Notes: generated by a model not told the origin, from the letters alone. Positions 1 to 9,617 are shown, counted from the stretch's first letter. The stretch: DNA of 64,000 nucleotides from Alkalihalobacillus sp. TS-13 (GCF_019720915.1 NZ_JAHKSI010000004.1:62001-126000), one strand, 5' to 3'. Numbers and translations: made by a program.

Positions 1-2
1 AC

Positions 3-191
3 CAAGGAGATGTCCTCGGTTTATGTGGAAACTCAGGGAATTCTAGTGAGTCACATATTCACTTTCAAATCGGTGACTTTCCTAATCTAGAAGAGGGCAA
101 ATCAATCCGTATTCAGCTCGAAAATAATGAGACGCCTATCGCGGAGATTTTGTCAAACTTACTCAATCAGAATAAAACACTACCAATTTGA
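3..191 (+). CDS. M23 family peptidase, C-terminal part (runs in from left edge)
   Basis: The reading frame is open from the window edge and stops at 189-191. The translated tail contains the motif SHIHFQIGD, which matches the HxH zinc-ligand segment near the C-terminus of lysostaphin-type (M23) metallopeptidases, preceded by a GxxGNSG-like turn. Such enzymes cut peptidoglycan cross-bridges, or their degenerate forms regulate hydrolases. Only about 62 residues are visible, so the N-terminal domains and localisation are unknown. The family call rests on this one motif. Confidence 0.7.
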   Translation, partial: QGDVLGLCGNSGNSSESHIHFQIGDFPNLEEGKSIRIQLENNETPIAEILSNLLNQNKTLPI

Positions 192-392
192 TTTCGGTTA
201 TTTAATTCGCTACTGGCGATGTAGTAGAGTTATACCTCAGATCAAGCAAATGATTTCATATGATCCAACTACCTATAAAAAAGTTTGAAAACGACACCTA
301 ATACAAAGCTAACGTTACGTACCCAAAGTAGTTAATAAACTTAGTATTAATACTCTTGCATTTTAAATTATTTTTAGGTGAGTACTTGATCC

Positions 393-1019
393 TTATTGGG
401 AGTTCGTTTGTTTAACTCCCTTGTTATTTTGATAAAAGCGACGTGCTTTTTTGCGATTACCGCAGTGCGCCATTGAACACCATCGGCGGCTATGGTTTCT
501 GCTTGTATCCAAGAATAACCATCCACAAGGATCATTTTTACATTTCTTAATTCTATTTAAATCTTTTTCAGAAAGGAGAAGGTCAGCTGCTGAATGGATA
601 ATTGGTGGGAGCATTCCATCTAATTTGTCCTGACTTTTATCGAATCGTAAAGAGAAAGTTCTATCTTCTCGAACGAGATGACTCGTGCGATAAGCTTTGG
701 CTAATACTTTATTAAATATGGATATATCCTTTTTAGCAGGAGATTCCTTCTTTACGACTGAACTGAAAATCCGGTAAAGCGCTTCCCGTAATTCAATGGA
801 TTGTTGCAGCACCTCATTCGCTTCATTTGCTTGATGCGCTTCTTTTTGAAGAAGTGTACTTGCCTGCATTTCTGTTAAGATACCAGCACGATGGCTCCAG
901 TCAACCAACTTCCTATAGCTTATCAGCCATTCTCCTGTAACCTCACTGTTATGCCAACTGACAGTATTGGTAAAATCCAAACATAATCGTTCATTTAACA
1001 TCAAGTATGATTTGGACAT
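393..1019 (-). CDS. CGNR zinc-finger (ABATE-type) transcriptional regulator
   Basis: This 208-residue protein has an N-terminal part opening with LDFTNTVSWH, typical of the putative stress-induced ABATE domain. Its C-terminal zinc-binding segment (about residues 163-195) runs PCGWLFLD, then SRRWCSMAHCGNRKKA, the CGNR motif with its cysteine pairs. Proteins of this type are predicted DNA-binding regulators. The ATG start follows an AAAGGGAG ribosome binding site. The gene stands alone on the minus strand and its target is unknown. Confidence 0.85.
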   Translation of the reverse strand: MSKSYLMLNERLCLDFTNTVSWHNSEVTGEWLISYRKLVDWSHRAGILTEMQASTLLQKEAHQANEANEVLQQSIELREALYRIFSSVVKKESPAKKDISIFNKVLAKAYRTSHLVREDRTFSLRFDKSQDKLDGMLPPIIHSAADLLLSEKDLNRIKKCKNDPCGWLFLDTSRNHSRRWCSMAHCGNRKKARRFYQNNKGVKQTNSQ

Positions 1020-1393
1020 TTTTTCTACTCCCTTTAATTTTTATATAAAACTTGAAATGTGATCTGGGCATGAATTGAACTGATTTATTTACTATAACCA
1101 TAATAAAATATATTGCCGGTTAGGTCCAACAGTTGGAAAGTATGGGAAGGTACCCCCTCCTTATAAAATCCAATTTAAAAGGCCAACCAGATTTATATTT
1201 GATTGACCCAATTAATACAAAGATATAATCCGATCGAACACTGAAGTTAAAACGACGTACTGCTTGGATTAGATACGTTTTTTTATATTTATGAAAAGCA
1301 TTTTGATTATTACAATCATTTTTACAGAAGTACGGAATGCAATATTAGGAAAACTTTCTTTTTAATAGTAGAAAAAGCAACTACTTGATTTAG
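1020..1393. other. Intergenic region
   Basis: This AT-rich stretch lies upstream of the CGNR gene and downstream of the acetyltransferase gene. A weak inverted repeat followed by T residues on the minus strand (about 1378-1405, GTAACTA paired with TAGTTGC) may terminate the acetyltransferase transcript. Nothing else was recognised. Confidence 0.4.
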
Positions 1394-2239
1394 TTACTTC
1401 ATCATCTTCCACCTCGATGATACCCAGTTTGTTATTCCAGAGTTCCCCGGCAAGTTGGATGTATCCACCCCGAAAAAGTGGTATGCTAATAACTTAAATG
1501 TAGGATAGTCAATTTGTTCCTTCTCTAATTTACCATTTACCCATTGTGTAACGGATGTGGGAGAAAGTGTGATATTCCCTTCTGCTGTCATTCGGGTGAT
1601 CAGAGGTGTCTTGTTAAAGGGAGATTGCTCATGTTTAACAATGATTTCCTGTACATCATTCAATTCATGCATATTCTCGATTGGTCGTGATGGATCAAAA
1701 GCATATCCAATTTTCCATTTTGTATCTTTATATTTTAATTTCATGTCAAGGACAGAGTCTCCATAATCACTTTCCATCGGTCTGACGCGAAATTCCCCAT
1801 TTCTAGAAGAAATAGTCTCATTATTAAGAGGGACAGGCATTAATGGAAGATTCCCACCAAACCCTGTGTCTACCAAATAGTCACGGTCGTTCTCTTGCAA
1901 AATGATTGCAATATGGGTTCTTCCTAGGTCTTTCCATTCTCCTGAATCATTATCAAATACTTCACCCCGAATCAATTTAGCATTGAACCCGTTATCAAGT
2001 AAGAAAAAATAGAGCAGTGGATTTAATTCATAGCAAAGACCTCCTTCATTTTTGACTAATATTTTATGTCTTAAGTAATCTTTTGTAATCATTCCAAATT
2101 GGTTGGAAAGGACACGGAAATTTTCAAAAGGAAAAGCTGTTGCGGTTTTTTCAAGAATGTCGTGTAAGTCTTCAAATGTAATCTGCTTGTTTTCTGGAAT
2201 ACGAAGTTTTTTTCGGAACCACACATTTAACTCACTCAT
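1394..2239 (-). CDS. nat: Arylamine N-acetyltransferase
   Basis: The 281-residue length is normal for the NAT family, which transfers acetyl groups from acetyl-CoA to arylamines and arylhydrazines in the cytoplasm. The catalytic triad is visible: Cys69 in GGLCYELN, His109 in RTHIAII and Asp124 in YLVDTGFG. The start is an ATG after an AAAGGAGA ribosome binding site. It is a single gene with no clear operon partner. Bacterial NATs are often annotated as xenobiotic-detoxifying enzymes; the physiological substrate here is unknown. Confidence 0.92.
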   Translation of the reverse strand: MSELNVWFRKKLRIPENKQITFEDLHDILEKTATAFPFENFRVLSNQFGMITKDYLRHKILVKNEGGLCYELNPLLYFFLLDNGFNAKLIRGEVFDNDSGEWKDLGRTHIAIILQENDRDYLVDTGFGGNLPLMPVPLNNETISSRNGEFRVRPMESDYGDSVLDMKLKYKDTKWKIGYAFDPSRPIENMHELNDVQEIIVKHEQSPFNKTPLITRMTAEGNITLSPTSVTQWVNGKLEKEQIDYPTFKLLAYHFFGVDTSNLPGNSGITNWVSSRWKMMK

Positions 2240-2474
2240 TCTTAGTCTCCTTTACTATGTAATATTAAGGTATATAAATCAGATAACAACCTTTACTTCC
2301 AATTTTAGTTTTTTACCCGTTTCACTTACCAGAGGAAATGTATTTTTTATTTAATTCAATAATTCTGAGCTATCTTTTCGTCAAGACCTATTAACTCTTC
2401 AAACTATAAGGACGATTAAAATGTTCAAAACTGTCGATATGTGTTTAATTATTAAAATACCTTAAATAAAAAGA

Positions 2475-2813
2475 TTACCACCATGGACCACATGTCCAAG
2501 CTTCATTTTTTACTCCGTTACCATCCTCACTATAGGCATGGCAAACACGAACCTTCCAATTATCCCCTGGTGACTTTCGTATGCTCTTTGAATAAGGATT
2601 AGACTTTGTCTCGTTTGGTATTTTCATCCAACTTACTCCTCCATCATTGCTGATATCAATACTAATCCATTCCCTTTCTGGATCAAATTTCCCGACGATT
2701 TGCGCCCAAACGTATGTCCCGCCACTCCAAGGATCAAATCCCTTTCGTAATATCACTTTTTTATTAGGAGTGCACTTACCAGGAATTGTTCTTTTCTTTA
2801 CTAAAGTAAACAT
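2475..2813 (-). CDS. Hypothetical 112-residue protein
   Basis: An intact frame starts at an ATG with a good AAGGAGA ribosome binding site. The protein is rich in Trp, Gly and Pro and has the segment WISIDISNDGGVSWMKIP, which reads like one beta-sandwich repeat of the kind seen in sialidase or BNR-type folds. It ends in CGPWW. There is no signal peptide or membrane segment. I do not recognise the family; a single beta-rich domain is the most that can be said. Confidence 0.6.
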   Translation of the reverse strand: MFTLVKKRTIPGKCTPNKKVILRKGFDPWSGGTYVWAQIVGKFDPEREWISIDISNDGGVSWMKIPNETKSNPYSKSIRKSPGDNWKVRVCHAYSEDGNGVKNEAWTCGPWW

Positions 2814-3091
2814 GGTTTTGTAGTCTCCTTATAAAAAAGAATCACAGAATCTTGAATGAATCTTTTTAGGGAAAACGGAATGTATAATTTCCAATGTAAA
2901 AAATGTACAGAATCCTTTTTAAATTTTTTCTCCATATCGTTACCTCCTTAATTCAAAAGTGTTAATTTATCTGTAATCAGTTTTGGAATTTGATAGGAGA
3001 CAATAAGAAAAGTTATTTCTAAGAAGTGGTCCAGGGCCTCTACCATATAAACACCTACTGGTAAAGTAATACCTGTTGTAGATAAGTTGTT

Positions 3092-3316
3092 TTAATCTTT
3101 TTTATTCGGATTAAACTGGATCCATAATAAGTCGAGGACCACGGGAGTAAAAAGAGGTGGTGCAAACCAGAAGTACATGAATGGGTCAAATGGTTCCAGG
3201 GATATCACCATTTCTTCATGTCCAGTCTGATAAGTGCCGCTAACTAATAAACCAATACAAATAAATAGTAATGTAAGCGCTGTAATTGACATTATAAAAG
3301 TCTTGAAGAAACCCAT
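3092..3316 (-). CDS. Small two-helix membrane protein
   Basis: The 74-residue product has a hydrophobic N-terminal segment (about residues 8-27), a short acidic loop and a second hydrophobic segment rich in Phe, Pro and Leu (about 44-64), then the basic end NPNKKD. This predicts a two-pass membrane protein. The ribosome binding site is weak. No family was recognised. Confidence 0.5.
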   Translation of the reverse strand: MGFFKTFIMSITALTLLFICIGLLVSGTYQTGHEEMVISLEPFDPFMYFWFAPPLFTPVVLDLLWIQFNPNKKD

Positions 3317-3916
3317 TTTACTTCTAACCTTTCCTTTTAATTTCTTTTTGGTGGTTGTTATCCATAAACTATCGACTATTTATTTATACAACCGATCCAA
3401 AAAGAGATTTTCCTATGGTAAAAGTGTCGAAGAGAACACAACTTAGGGTTCGGAATATTCACCTTTTTCGAACTTTTGCAGAGCAAAATGAAGTTGAGTG
3501 TTGAAGGGAAGGCGTTATTCACTGCAAGAGGTATTAAACAACATATATCCTTAATGGTTTTAAGGAATAACTTTCTTGTACTAACTTTTTGATTCCAACC
3601 AATGATTTTATAACCACCAAAATATAATATTGATGGTTATATACTATATAGATTAAACTTAACCGTCAATACGTCTTTAGTATGGTTATAATAAACAGTC
3701 AGTTTGGATCATATATCAACCTCCCTATGTAAAATCAATTAAAACTATATGGATTAAAACACTGGAAACATAAAAAACGTTTAATCAATTTCCTTCTCTT
3801 TGTCTCTTGTTTGATGACAGCTGTCCATAAAAATGAATGCCTTCTAGTACCTTTTTCATAGATCTTTCTAAATATCCTCAAACTACTCATACAAGATTGA
3901 GACGACCATATACTTT
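3317..3916. other. Intergenic region with hairpin
   Basis: No convincing reading frame occurs in these 600 bases. A 12-bp inverted repeat with one mismatch (about 3611-3643, TATAACCACCAA against its partner ending TTGATGGTTATA) forms a hairpin, and another TGGTTATA copy lies near 3682. The short peptide-like stretches in between show no family resemblance. Confidence 0.35.
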
Positions 3917-4471
3917 CTATGAATCTCTTGTTCCATAGTGATCGACTGCAAAACTGAACACGACCTTGAATGTATACAACGACAATAAGGCAAGAAAAAG
4001 TTTGCTAGCATACCCAGCTAATAAGAGTAGGAGAGTTATTCCTGAAACCGATAACACCCCTGCAATTAAGCGTTGGCTGGGAAAAGTATATAATGTATTT
4101 ACAAAAAAGGCAGATAGAACTGTATAGACCCATACTGAAATACTCAAAAGATATTGTTCTCCGAATATCATAGCTAGAATAATTGGCTGAATATGAATTC
4201 CGATAAATATCAGGCGTGCGCGGCTATTCGAACGGTAATAATCATTGGTTGAATAGGAAAAATTGGCTATGACACCACCAGTGATATCTATGGTTAACAT
4301 GACGATCATCATGATTTTCCAAACGGCTAATCTTTGCCAATCTCCATAAGTCAGAGTTAGCAGAATAACGGACATCCCTATACAAAACAAGAGTGCTAGC
4401 CACATTTCCAGTAAAGCGATTTTTTTTCCGAAAAGTTCCCGAAATACGGGATGGACATTGATACTTTTCAA
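3917..4471 (-). CDS. Multi-pass membrane protein next to a TetR regulator
   Basis: The 184-residue protein has five or six hydrophobic helices separated by short loops and no recognisable enzymatic motif. It lies 70 bases downstream of a TetR-family gene on the same strand, and a GACCGA-containing imperfect palindrome lies just upstream of its start (4501-4518). A similar site precedes the regulator. This arrangement suggests that the TetR protein controls both itself and this membrane protein. The function is unknown. Confidence 0.65.
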   Translation of the reverse strand: MKSINVHPVFRELFGKKIALLEMWLALLFCIGMSVILLTLTYGDWQRLAVWKIMMIVMLTIDITGGVIANFSYSTNDYYRSNSRARLIFIGIHIQPIILAMIFGEQYLLSISVWVYTVLSAFFVNTLYTFPSQRLIAGVLSVSGITLLLLLAGYASKLFLALLSLYTFKVVFSFAVDHYGTRDS

Positions 4472-4500
4472 TTTTTATCCCCTCTTCTTATAAATATAAC

Positions 4501-4518
4501 CAAACGATCGGTCAGTTT
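4501..4518 (-). promoter_or_regulatory. Candidate TetR operator before the membrane protein gene
   Basis: The sequence CAAACGATCGGTCAGTTT lies 30 bases upstream of the membrane protein start. On the minus strand it reads CTGACCGATCG, sharing the GACCGA core with the site at 5183-5199. Its position and resemblance to typical TetR operators are the only evidence. Confidence 0.4.
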
Positions 4519-4541
4519 TATGTTGAAACGCTATCCCATAC

Positions 4542-5147
4542 CTATGATGGATTAAGCATTTGAACGATACTGTTTATTTGAATGAACCAGATTTTCCGAT
4601 ACTTTTCAACATCATTGTTTAGCAGATAATGATATCCGATGCCATCCATGATTGGAAGGATAAGTGTAGCTGCAGTTTTGACCTTAGCTGGATCGATTGT
4701 GGAAGGTACAAGTTTTGAAAGTTCAATGTAAAAGAAACGCTCCATCTGATCCACAAAGGAAATAATTATATCTCGATAAGCAGGATTGAACAAACTTTCA
4801 TGAGAAAATGAAAGAAATGCCTTAAAAAAAGTAAGAGACGGTTCCGGCGTTTGAAACATAGAATCACCGAGTGTCTGGAGAAAATCTTCCACATTCATGT
4901 ATGTTTCTTTTCTGTTCAATTTCTGCATTTCCTCAAACACTAGATTCAACGCGGCCATCAAAACTTCCTCACTCGAGTTAAAATGGTGGAATATAGTGCT
5001 TTTACTCACTCTACTAGCTTTAGCTAACTTTGCGGTTGATAATGATCTTAATCCGTTGCTTGCAATCAGTTCAACAGCCGAATTCAAGATATGAAGGCGT
5101 GTTTTCTCGCCTTTTTTAAAACGTTTGTCATGATTGTATGTTTCCAA
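4542..5147 (-). CDS. TetR/AcrR family transcriptional regulator
   Basis: The 201-residue protein has the classic N-terminal helix-turn-helix: LSTAKLAKASRVSKSTIFHH followed by FNSSEEVL (about residues 38-68). The remaining alpha-helical domain is the ligand-binding region of TetR repressors. The start is a TTG codon about eight bases after GAGGTGG. It is followed by a membrane protein gene, and a matching operator-like sequence lies 36 bases upstream, consistent with autoregulation. The ligand is unknown. Confidence 0.88.
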   Translation of the reverse strand: METYNHDKRFKKGEKTRLHILNSAVELIASNGLRSLSTAKLAKASRVSKSTIFHHFNSSEEVLMAALNLVFEEMQKLNRKETYMNVEDFLQTLGDSMFQTPEPSLTFFKAFLSFSHESLFNPAYRDIIISFVDQMERFFYIELSKLVPSTIDPAKVKTAATLILPIMDGIGYHYLLNNDVEKYRKIWFIQINSIVQMLNPS

Positions 5148-5182
5148 AAAGAATCCACCTCTCTAAACTCATCATAATACTA

Positions 5183-5199
5183 ACCGACCGAACAGTCAA
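5183..5199 (-). promoter_or_regulatory. Candidate TetR operator (autoregulatory)
   Basis: ACCGACCGAACAGTCAA lies directly upstream of the TetR gene. Its reverse complement carries GACTGTTCGGTC, a common layout for TetR-type operators. It shares the GACCGA core with 4501-4518. Confidence 0.4.
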
Positions 5200-5443
5200 T
5201 TAATTTTTTAATGGGAATTTATTTTATGAAAAACGATCGAGCTAGGATCAAAGGATGGATTTGGGTATCCATTTATACATGATACCTAAAGCGTACCCTT
5301 AGGGAAATTGAAATGGGAACGAGGATTGCAGCGATGATCCCAGTAGTGGTTGGTCCTGTTTATTTTGTCAAGTTAGATTGTTGATAGAATGAGTCAACTG
5401 GATTCTGTCTGTCGTATGATTTTAAAACAAAACATCTAAAAAG

Positions 5444-5508
5444 TGACATTTGTCATACTAAAGTTATGACATTGTCTACTACAATTTCTAGTTTTATATC
5501 ATTAAAAT
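5444..5508 (+). promoter_or_regulatory. Response-regulator promoter module, copy 1
   Basis: The palindrome TGACATTTGTCAT (5444-5456) is followed by a second site TTATGACATTGTC (5464-5476), the -35-like TACAAT (5480-5485) and, 17 bases on, the -10-like TAAAAT (5503-5508). The same ordered elements with the same spacing occur at five other places in this window. This copy points at the DesK/DesR-like genes, which start 375 bases downstream beyond a decayed gene. Confidence 0.65.
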
Positions 5509-5882
5509 GAAATCGATTAGTTGGAGTGATTTGAATCACAGAAATTGCTAACGAAAAAACCATGTGAAAATTATTTTAAAAATGTGGTAGATACTGCTTT
5601 TAGAGAGGGGGTGCCGAATCTTTAAACAAAGTCCATAGAGGAAAAAAGTCTGTAATCGGTATAATTCTATTTCTCGTAGTCTAGATGGTGATATCGTATA
5701 CATGATCCTTGCAACTCGTGAGAAAGTGGATGCCAATGGAGATCTTTGAGGATCTAATACTAGCGACTACTAATTAATTTCTCAATATTATAAAAATTTA
5801 GTTATTATGCCTGCTTAATTCATTCTTTTCATGCTATTATCTATGTATATAAGACGAAAAAAAGAAGCGGTGTAAAAATTAA
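5509..5882 (+). other. Leader region with probable gene remnant
   Basis: No intact gene is present between promoter copy 1 and the histidine kinase. A short in-frame stretch at 5672-5749 reads SRSLDGDIVYMILATREKVD. It loosely resembles the C-terminal DGDxxFALATG motif of P1-family (DmpA-like) aminopeptidases, so it may be the last trace of a decayed gene. That assignment is weak. Confidence 0.25.
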
Positions 5883-7034
5883 ATGCAATTAATTCATAAA
5901 CTTAGGCAATTTCAGATGTTCCCGAAAAGATACGGTATCCTTCCATACGTTTTCGTAGTATATATATTGATGCCAGCATTCATTTTAATAAACGAAACTG
6001 GATGGAAGGCGATATTCGGCTATGTGATGCTGGCTTTATTTCTTATTTCATATCGACAGTTTTATTTTTCGATAATGATTGATGAATATCAATATCCAGT
6101 CTGGCTGATTGGGCAGATGCTGATTATCTTCATCTTCGGTATTTTTTACAATCCAAATCTTTTATTTTTGGGATTCTTCCCAGCCAACTTCATCGGTTGG
6201 TTTCCGAAGAATCGGCATTTTTATAGTGGATTGATTATGTTGTGGATAATAGAGCTTGTACCGCTGGTCTACCACTTATATTTTACCCAGACTACTTATA
6301 ACTTGTATTATCTATTTCCATTTATTATTATCATGTTATTTATACCGTTTGGTATAAGATCGATGGGTAAACGTATGGAATTAGAGAAGCAACTTGAAAG
6401 AGCTAATGCAAAGATCGATAAATATGCCAAACGAGAGGAACGGATGCGGATCGCACGGGACCTTCATGACACACTTGGTCATACATTGTCCCTTATTACA
6501 TTGAAAAGTCAGTTGATTGAACGTTTGACGACTGTAGATCCCGAACGGATAAAATTAGAAGCAAAAGAAATTGAAAAAACATCACGTGCGGCTTTAAAAC
6601 AGGTACGTGAGTTGGTTTCAGATATGAGAGCAGTCAAGTTATCAGATGAACTGATCGAGATCAAAAAAATTTTTCAAACTGCAGGGGTCATTTTTAACAT
6701 AGAGTTAGACGTAGATTTCGATGAAATAACACCTCTTACACAAAACATTATCAGTATGTGTCTAAAGGAATCGACCACCAATGTCATTAAACATAGTCAG
6801 GCAAAACAGTGCTCTATCAAGATTAACCAGTCATCAAGTGCTTTAAACATTACTGTAGAAGATAATGGGATCGGTTTTGTGGAAAAAGACCTGAATGGTA
6901 ACGGGTTAAGCGGTATGAAGGAACGATTGGCGCTGATTGATGGTGAATTGTTCATCTCCAGTCAAAACGGAACGATTGTTAAAATGAAAATACCGATTGT
7001 ACAGAAATCGGAGAAAGCAGGTGCCGTTTTATGA
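5883..7034 (+). CDS. DesK-like sensor histidine kinase
   Basis: The 383-residue protein starts with about five transmembrane segments (residues 20-160) and no large extracellular domain. A coiled-coil linker (about 160-186) leads to the HisKA_3 dimerisation box ERMRIARDLHDTLGH with phospho-acceptor His195, then the N box (KESTTNVIKH) and the G box (VEDNGIGF). This layout is that of DesK-type kinases, which in Bacillus subtilis sense membrane fluidity. The gene overlaps the response regulator by four bases (ATGA), so the two are translationally coupled. Whether this kinase senses lipid state is inference. No fatty-acid desaturase gene lies next to it. Confidence 0.88.
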   Translation: MQLIHKLRQFQMFPKRYGILPYVFVVYILMPAFILINETGWKAIFGYVMLALFLISYRQFYFSIMIDEYQYPVWLIGQMLIIFIFGIFYNPNLLFLGFFPANFIGWFPKNRHFYSGLIMLWIIELVPLVYHLYFTQTTYNLYYLFPFIIIMLFIPFGIRSMGKRMELEKQLERANAKIDKYAKREERMRIARDLHDTLGHTLSLITLKSQLIERLTTVDPERIKLEAKEIEKTSRAALKQVRELVSDMRAVKLSDELIEIKKIFQTAGVIFNIELDVDFDEITPLTQNIISMCLKESTTNVIKHSQAKQCSIKINQSSSALNITVEDNGIGFVEKDLNGNGLSGMKERLALIDGELFISSQNGTIVKMKIPIVQKSEKAGAVL

Positions 7035-7633
7035 TTCGGATCCTGATCGCAGAGGATCAACAAATGCTTTTGGGTGCACTAGGTTCTTTGCTTGATATGG
7101 AAGAAGATATGGAAGTGATTGGACAAGCAATGAATGGTAAAGAGGCTTTAGGTTTGATAAATAAATTTAATCCCGATGTTTTTTTAACAGATATCGAAAT
7201 GCCTTTTTACAGTGGACTAGAAGTCGCAGAAAAACTAAAAAAACAATCCAATTCATGTAGAGTTATCATCCTAACCACATTTGCTCGCCCTGGCTATTTT
7301 GAACGGGCTGTAAAAGCTGATGTCCATGGATATTTATTAAAGGATGGCTCAATTGAAGAATTGTCTGATTCGATCCGGAAGGTTGTCCAAGGGCATCGAG
7401 TGTATACTCCTGAACTAATGATTAATGTTATGAGGAAAGAAAATCCTTTAACTGATAGAGAGCAAGAAATATTGAAACTAGCTGCCTCCGGAATGAAGAC
7501 AAAAGAGATCACTGAAAATTTGTATCTTTCCCACGGGACAGTACGGAACTACATGTCAGAAATAATTCATAAATTAGAATCAAAAAACCGGATCGAAGCG
7601 GTAAGCATCGCTGAAAAAAAAGGTTGGATCTGA
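7031..7633 (+). CDS. NarL/DesR-family response regulator
   Basis: This 200-residue regulator has a receiver domain with phospho-acceptor Asp54 in FLTDIEMP and a C-terminal LuxR-type helix-turn-helix (ltdREQEILKLAASGMKTKEI through GTVRNYMSEI). It overlaps the upstream kinase and forms a two-component pair with it. Regulators of this family bind palindromes of about 13-20 bp as dimers, often at tandem sites. The repeated palindrome module found six times in this window is therefore a plausible target set. A decayed second copy of this gene lies at 11.1 kb. Confidence 0.92.
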   Translation: MIRILIAEDQQMLLGALGSLLDMEEDMEVIGQAMNGKEALGLINKFNPDVFLTDIEMPFYSGLEVAEKLKKQSNSCRVIILTTFARPGYFERAVKADVHGYLLKDGSIEELSDSIRKVVQGHRVYTPELMINVMRKENPLTDREQEILKLAASGMKTKEITENLYLSHGTVRNYMSEIIHKLESKNRIEAVSIAEKKGWI

Positions 7634-7849
7634 TAGTTAAAGCATTTCGGAACTCTTTTATTCGAAGGTTTCTAAATAATAACATTGGGATATCTCGTTG
7701 CTTTAGCTTCCTATCCCTTTGGTTATCCAGTTGAGCAAGGGTGTGTTTCTTTCTAAAATTGTTAAGAAACCACAAGCAATGAAAAGTATGGTAAATACAT
7801 TGGGAATGATTTCTAAAAACTTCAAAATAAATTCAAGGAGGAACACATT

Positions 7850-8407
7850 ATGCAAAAAATAGCGATTATCATCGGAAGTACTAGACCAGGACGAAATGGT
7901 GAGGCAGTTGCTCAATGGGTACACAGTGTTGCGAAGGAGCGTACGGATGCCGAATTTGAGATTGTCGATATTGCAGATTTTAATCTTCCGTTGCTCGATG
8001 AGCCAATGGGGGCATTATCAGGACAGTACACCAAGTCCCATACGAAAAAATGGTCTGAAAAAATTGCTTCCTTCGATGGTTATATCTTCGTTACGCCTGA
8101 ATATAACCATGCCACGTCCGGCGCACTTAAAAATGCAATTGACTTTCTGTTTAAGGAATGGAACAACAAAGCTGCAGGTTTTGTAGGATATGGTGGCAAT
8201 GGAGGGACGCGTGCGGTTGAGAACTTGCGGCTGATCATGGGGGAACTTATGGTTGCTGACGTCCGTGCACAAGTTGCACTTTCGCTTTTTACAGATTTTG
8301 AGAATTTCAAAAATTTAAAGCCAGCTGCCCATCAGGTAGAATCGGTCAATATAATGATTGACCAAGTTATTTCTTGGAGCGATGCATTGAGTGTTTTGCG
8401 AAATTAA
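7850..8407 (+). CDS. NADPH-dependent FMN reductase family protein
   Basis: The 185-residue protein has the flavodoxin-like FMN-binding start GSTRPGRNG and the motifs YIFVTPEYNHATSGALKNA and GGNGGTRAVENLR. These are diagnostic of the NADPH-dependent FMN reductase/azoreductase family (YhdA/SsuE-like). It uses NAD(P)H to reduce flavin or quinone/azo substrates in the cytoplasm. The ATG follows AAGGAGG. A strong terminator lies right after the stop codon, so it is a single-gene transcript. Confidence 0.9.
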   Translation: MQKIAIIIGSTRPGRNGEAVAQWVHSVAKERTDAEFEIVDIADFNLPLLDEPMGALSGQYTKSHTKKWSEKIASFDGYIFVTPEYNHATSGALKNAIDFLFKEWNNKAAGFVGYGGNGGTRAVENLRLIMGELMVADVRAQVALSLFTDFENFKNLKPAAHQVESVNIMIDQVISWSDALSVLRN

Positions 8408-8410
8408 AAA

Positions 8411-8447
8411 AATTAAACCTTTCTTTTAAGAGAGGTTTAATTTTTTT
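8411..8447 (+). terminator. Rho-independent terminator of the FMN reductase gene
   Basis: A perfect inverted repeat (TTAAACC paired with GGTTTAA, extended by weaker pairs) is followed by seven T residues. Confidence 0.85.
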
Positions 8448-8540
8448 ACTAATCGTTCTTTTGGTCGTGTATAGTAAATCTTTAATTAGAAGGTGCCCAT
8501 TTAATCCCGGGGAAAACAGCCGATAATTTACCATAGATTG

Positions 8541-8604
8541 TGACATTTGTCATTTAAAAAAATTACAAATGTAACTACAATGTCGTACAACAGTGAAGTA
8601 TGCT
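8541..8604 (+). promoter_or_regulatory. Response-regulator promoter module, copy 2
   Basis: TGACATTTGTCAT (8541-8553) is followed by TTACAAATGTAA, which here is a perfect palindrome. Then come TACAAT (8576-8581) and, 17 bases on, TATGCT (8599-8604). It lies about 200 bases upstream of the decayed DsrE-like gene. Confidence 0.7.
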
Positions 8605-8802
8605 TCAATTCAAAGGATTAAAAAAGGTAAAAGGGGTGAATATTTTATAGAACATTTTATTTTAAAAAATGTATTATAAATATCAATATCACTTGTTTTT
8701 ATTCATTTTATACTAAACTTTAACAAAATTCATCTATTTATTGATGGTTTTTGGGGTTTATCATCTTCAATCCTAAAATTAAAACTTAGGAGGAAAAGAA
8801 CA

Positions 8803-9160
8803 ATGGCAAAAAAAATTTAATCATAATACAGCTGGAGAACACGATGGTGGACGAGCATACCATGACTTGACATATGGACAAGATTACATGAAGAAGGGTA
8901 TGAGGTAAAGATTTATTTTGATGGACAAGGGACACAATGGATCCAAGAGTTTGATGATCCAGATCATATATTCCACTTTATATTTAAAGAAGTTCAAGAT
9001 TTAGGTATTGTTAAAGGGGCATGTAAATATTATACCAAAATTTTTTGATCTTAAAAATGATGTGCAAAAAGCAGGAATTCAGTTGACAAGTGGTGGAAAT
9101 GATGGACATTTAAGCATTGCTGATCATGTGAATCAGGGGTATTCTCTTGTCGTTATGTAG
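8803..9160 (+). pseudogene. DsrE-family-like protein, frameshifted
   Basis: An ATG after AGGAGGA starts a product that stops almost at once. Joining frames gives recognisable pieces: LIIIQLENT, YEVKIYFDGQGTQWIQEF, GACKYYTKIF, DVQKAGIQL and VNQGYSLVVM. This order resembles the small DsrE/DsrF-like fold used in sulfur relay and related roles. At least two frameshifts separate the pieces, so the gene appears inactive. It sits downstream of promoter module copy 2, which implies it was once part of that regulon. The family call is moderate. Confidence 0.5.
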
Positions 9161-9617
9161 AAAGATCTCTTTTTGTTTGCTCTATACGAGTTTTAAAAGT
9201 TATTTTCGAGTCAAAAAACACCCATAAGTATTATTTAAGACGTGGAAGATCTTAAAAGCATATTTCCTATTATACAACGACTAATAAAGCATCATCAAAC
9301 ATATCAAGAGTCTATTTTAATCAAACTTTTTCTGAACAAAAGTCTACGACTACAAAACGTTTTGTGAAATCACTATTCCGGTATAGAGATGTTCCTGCAA
9401 AAAGTCGTATAGTTAAGGGTGATCCCCTTTCTTGTTTTCCCTTTAATGAACTATTGAATTCAATCTAAAGAATAAGTATTTTAAGTACCCTATTTATATC
9501 TTTAATAAGGCTTCAAATGTAAAAAAATTGAAGGAATGTTGGCAAGGATGCCAAAATTAAAATTTTACTAGCTAGAGGACAATTCTTAAGAAGGTTTAAT
9601 AGGGAGAAGGGATAGAT
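9161..9617. other. Intergenic region, no gene seen
   Basis: The sequence is AT-rich with many stops in all frames and no motif that I recognise. A short inverted repeat (about 9538-9555, TTGGCA against TGCCAA) lies upstream of the next gene. Confidence 0.4.

Noticed and set aside
7703-7924. Minus-strand frame containing NVFTILFIACGFLTILE, like a membrane protein tail
   Set aside because: It overlaps the start and ribosome binding site of the FMN reductase gene and has no start signal. At most it is a relic.
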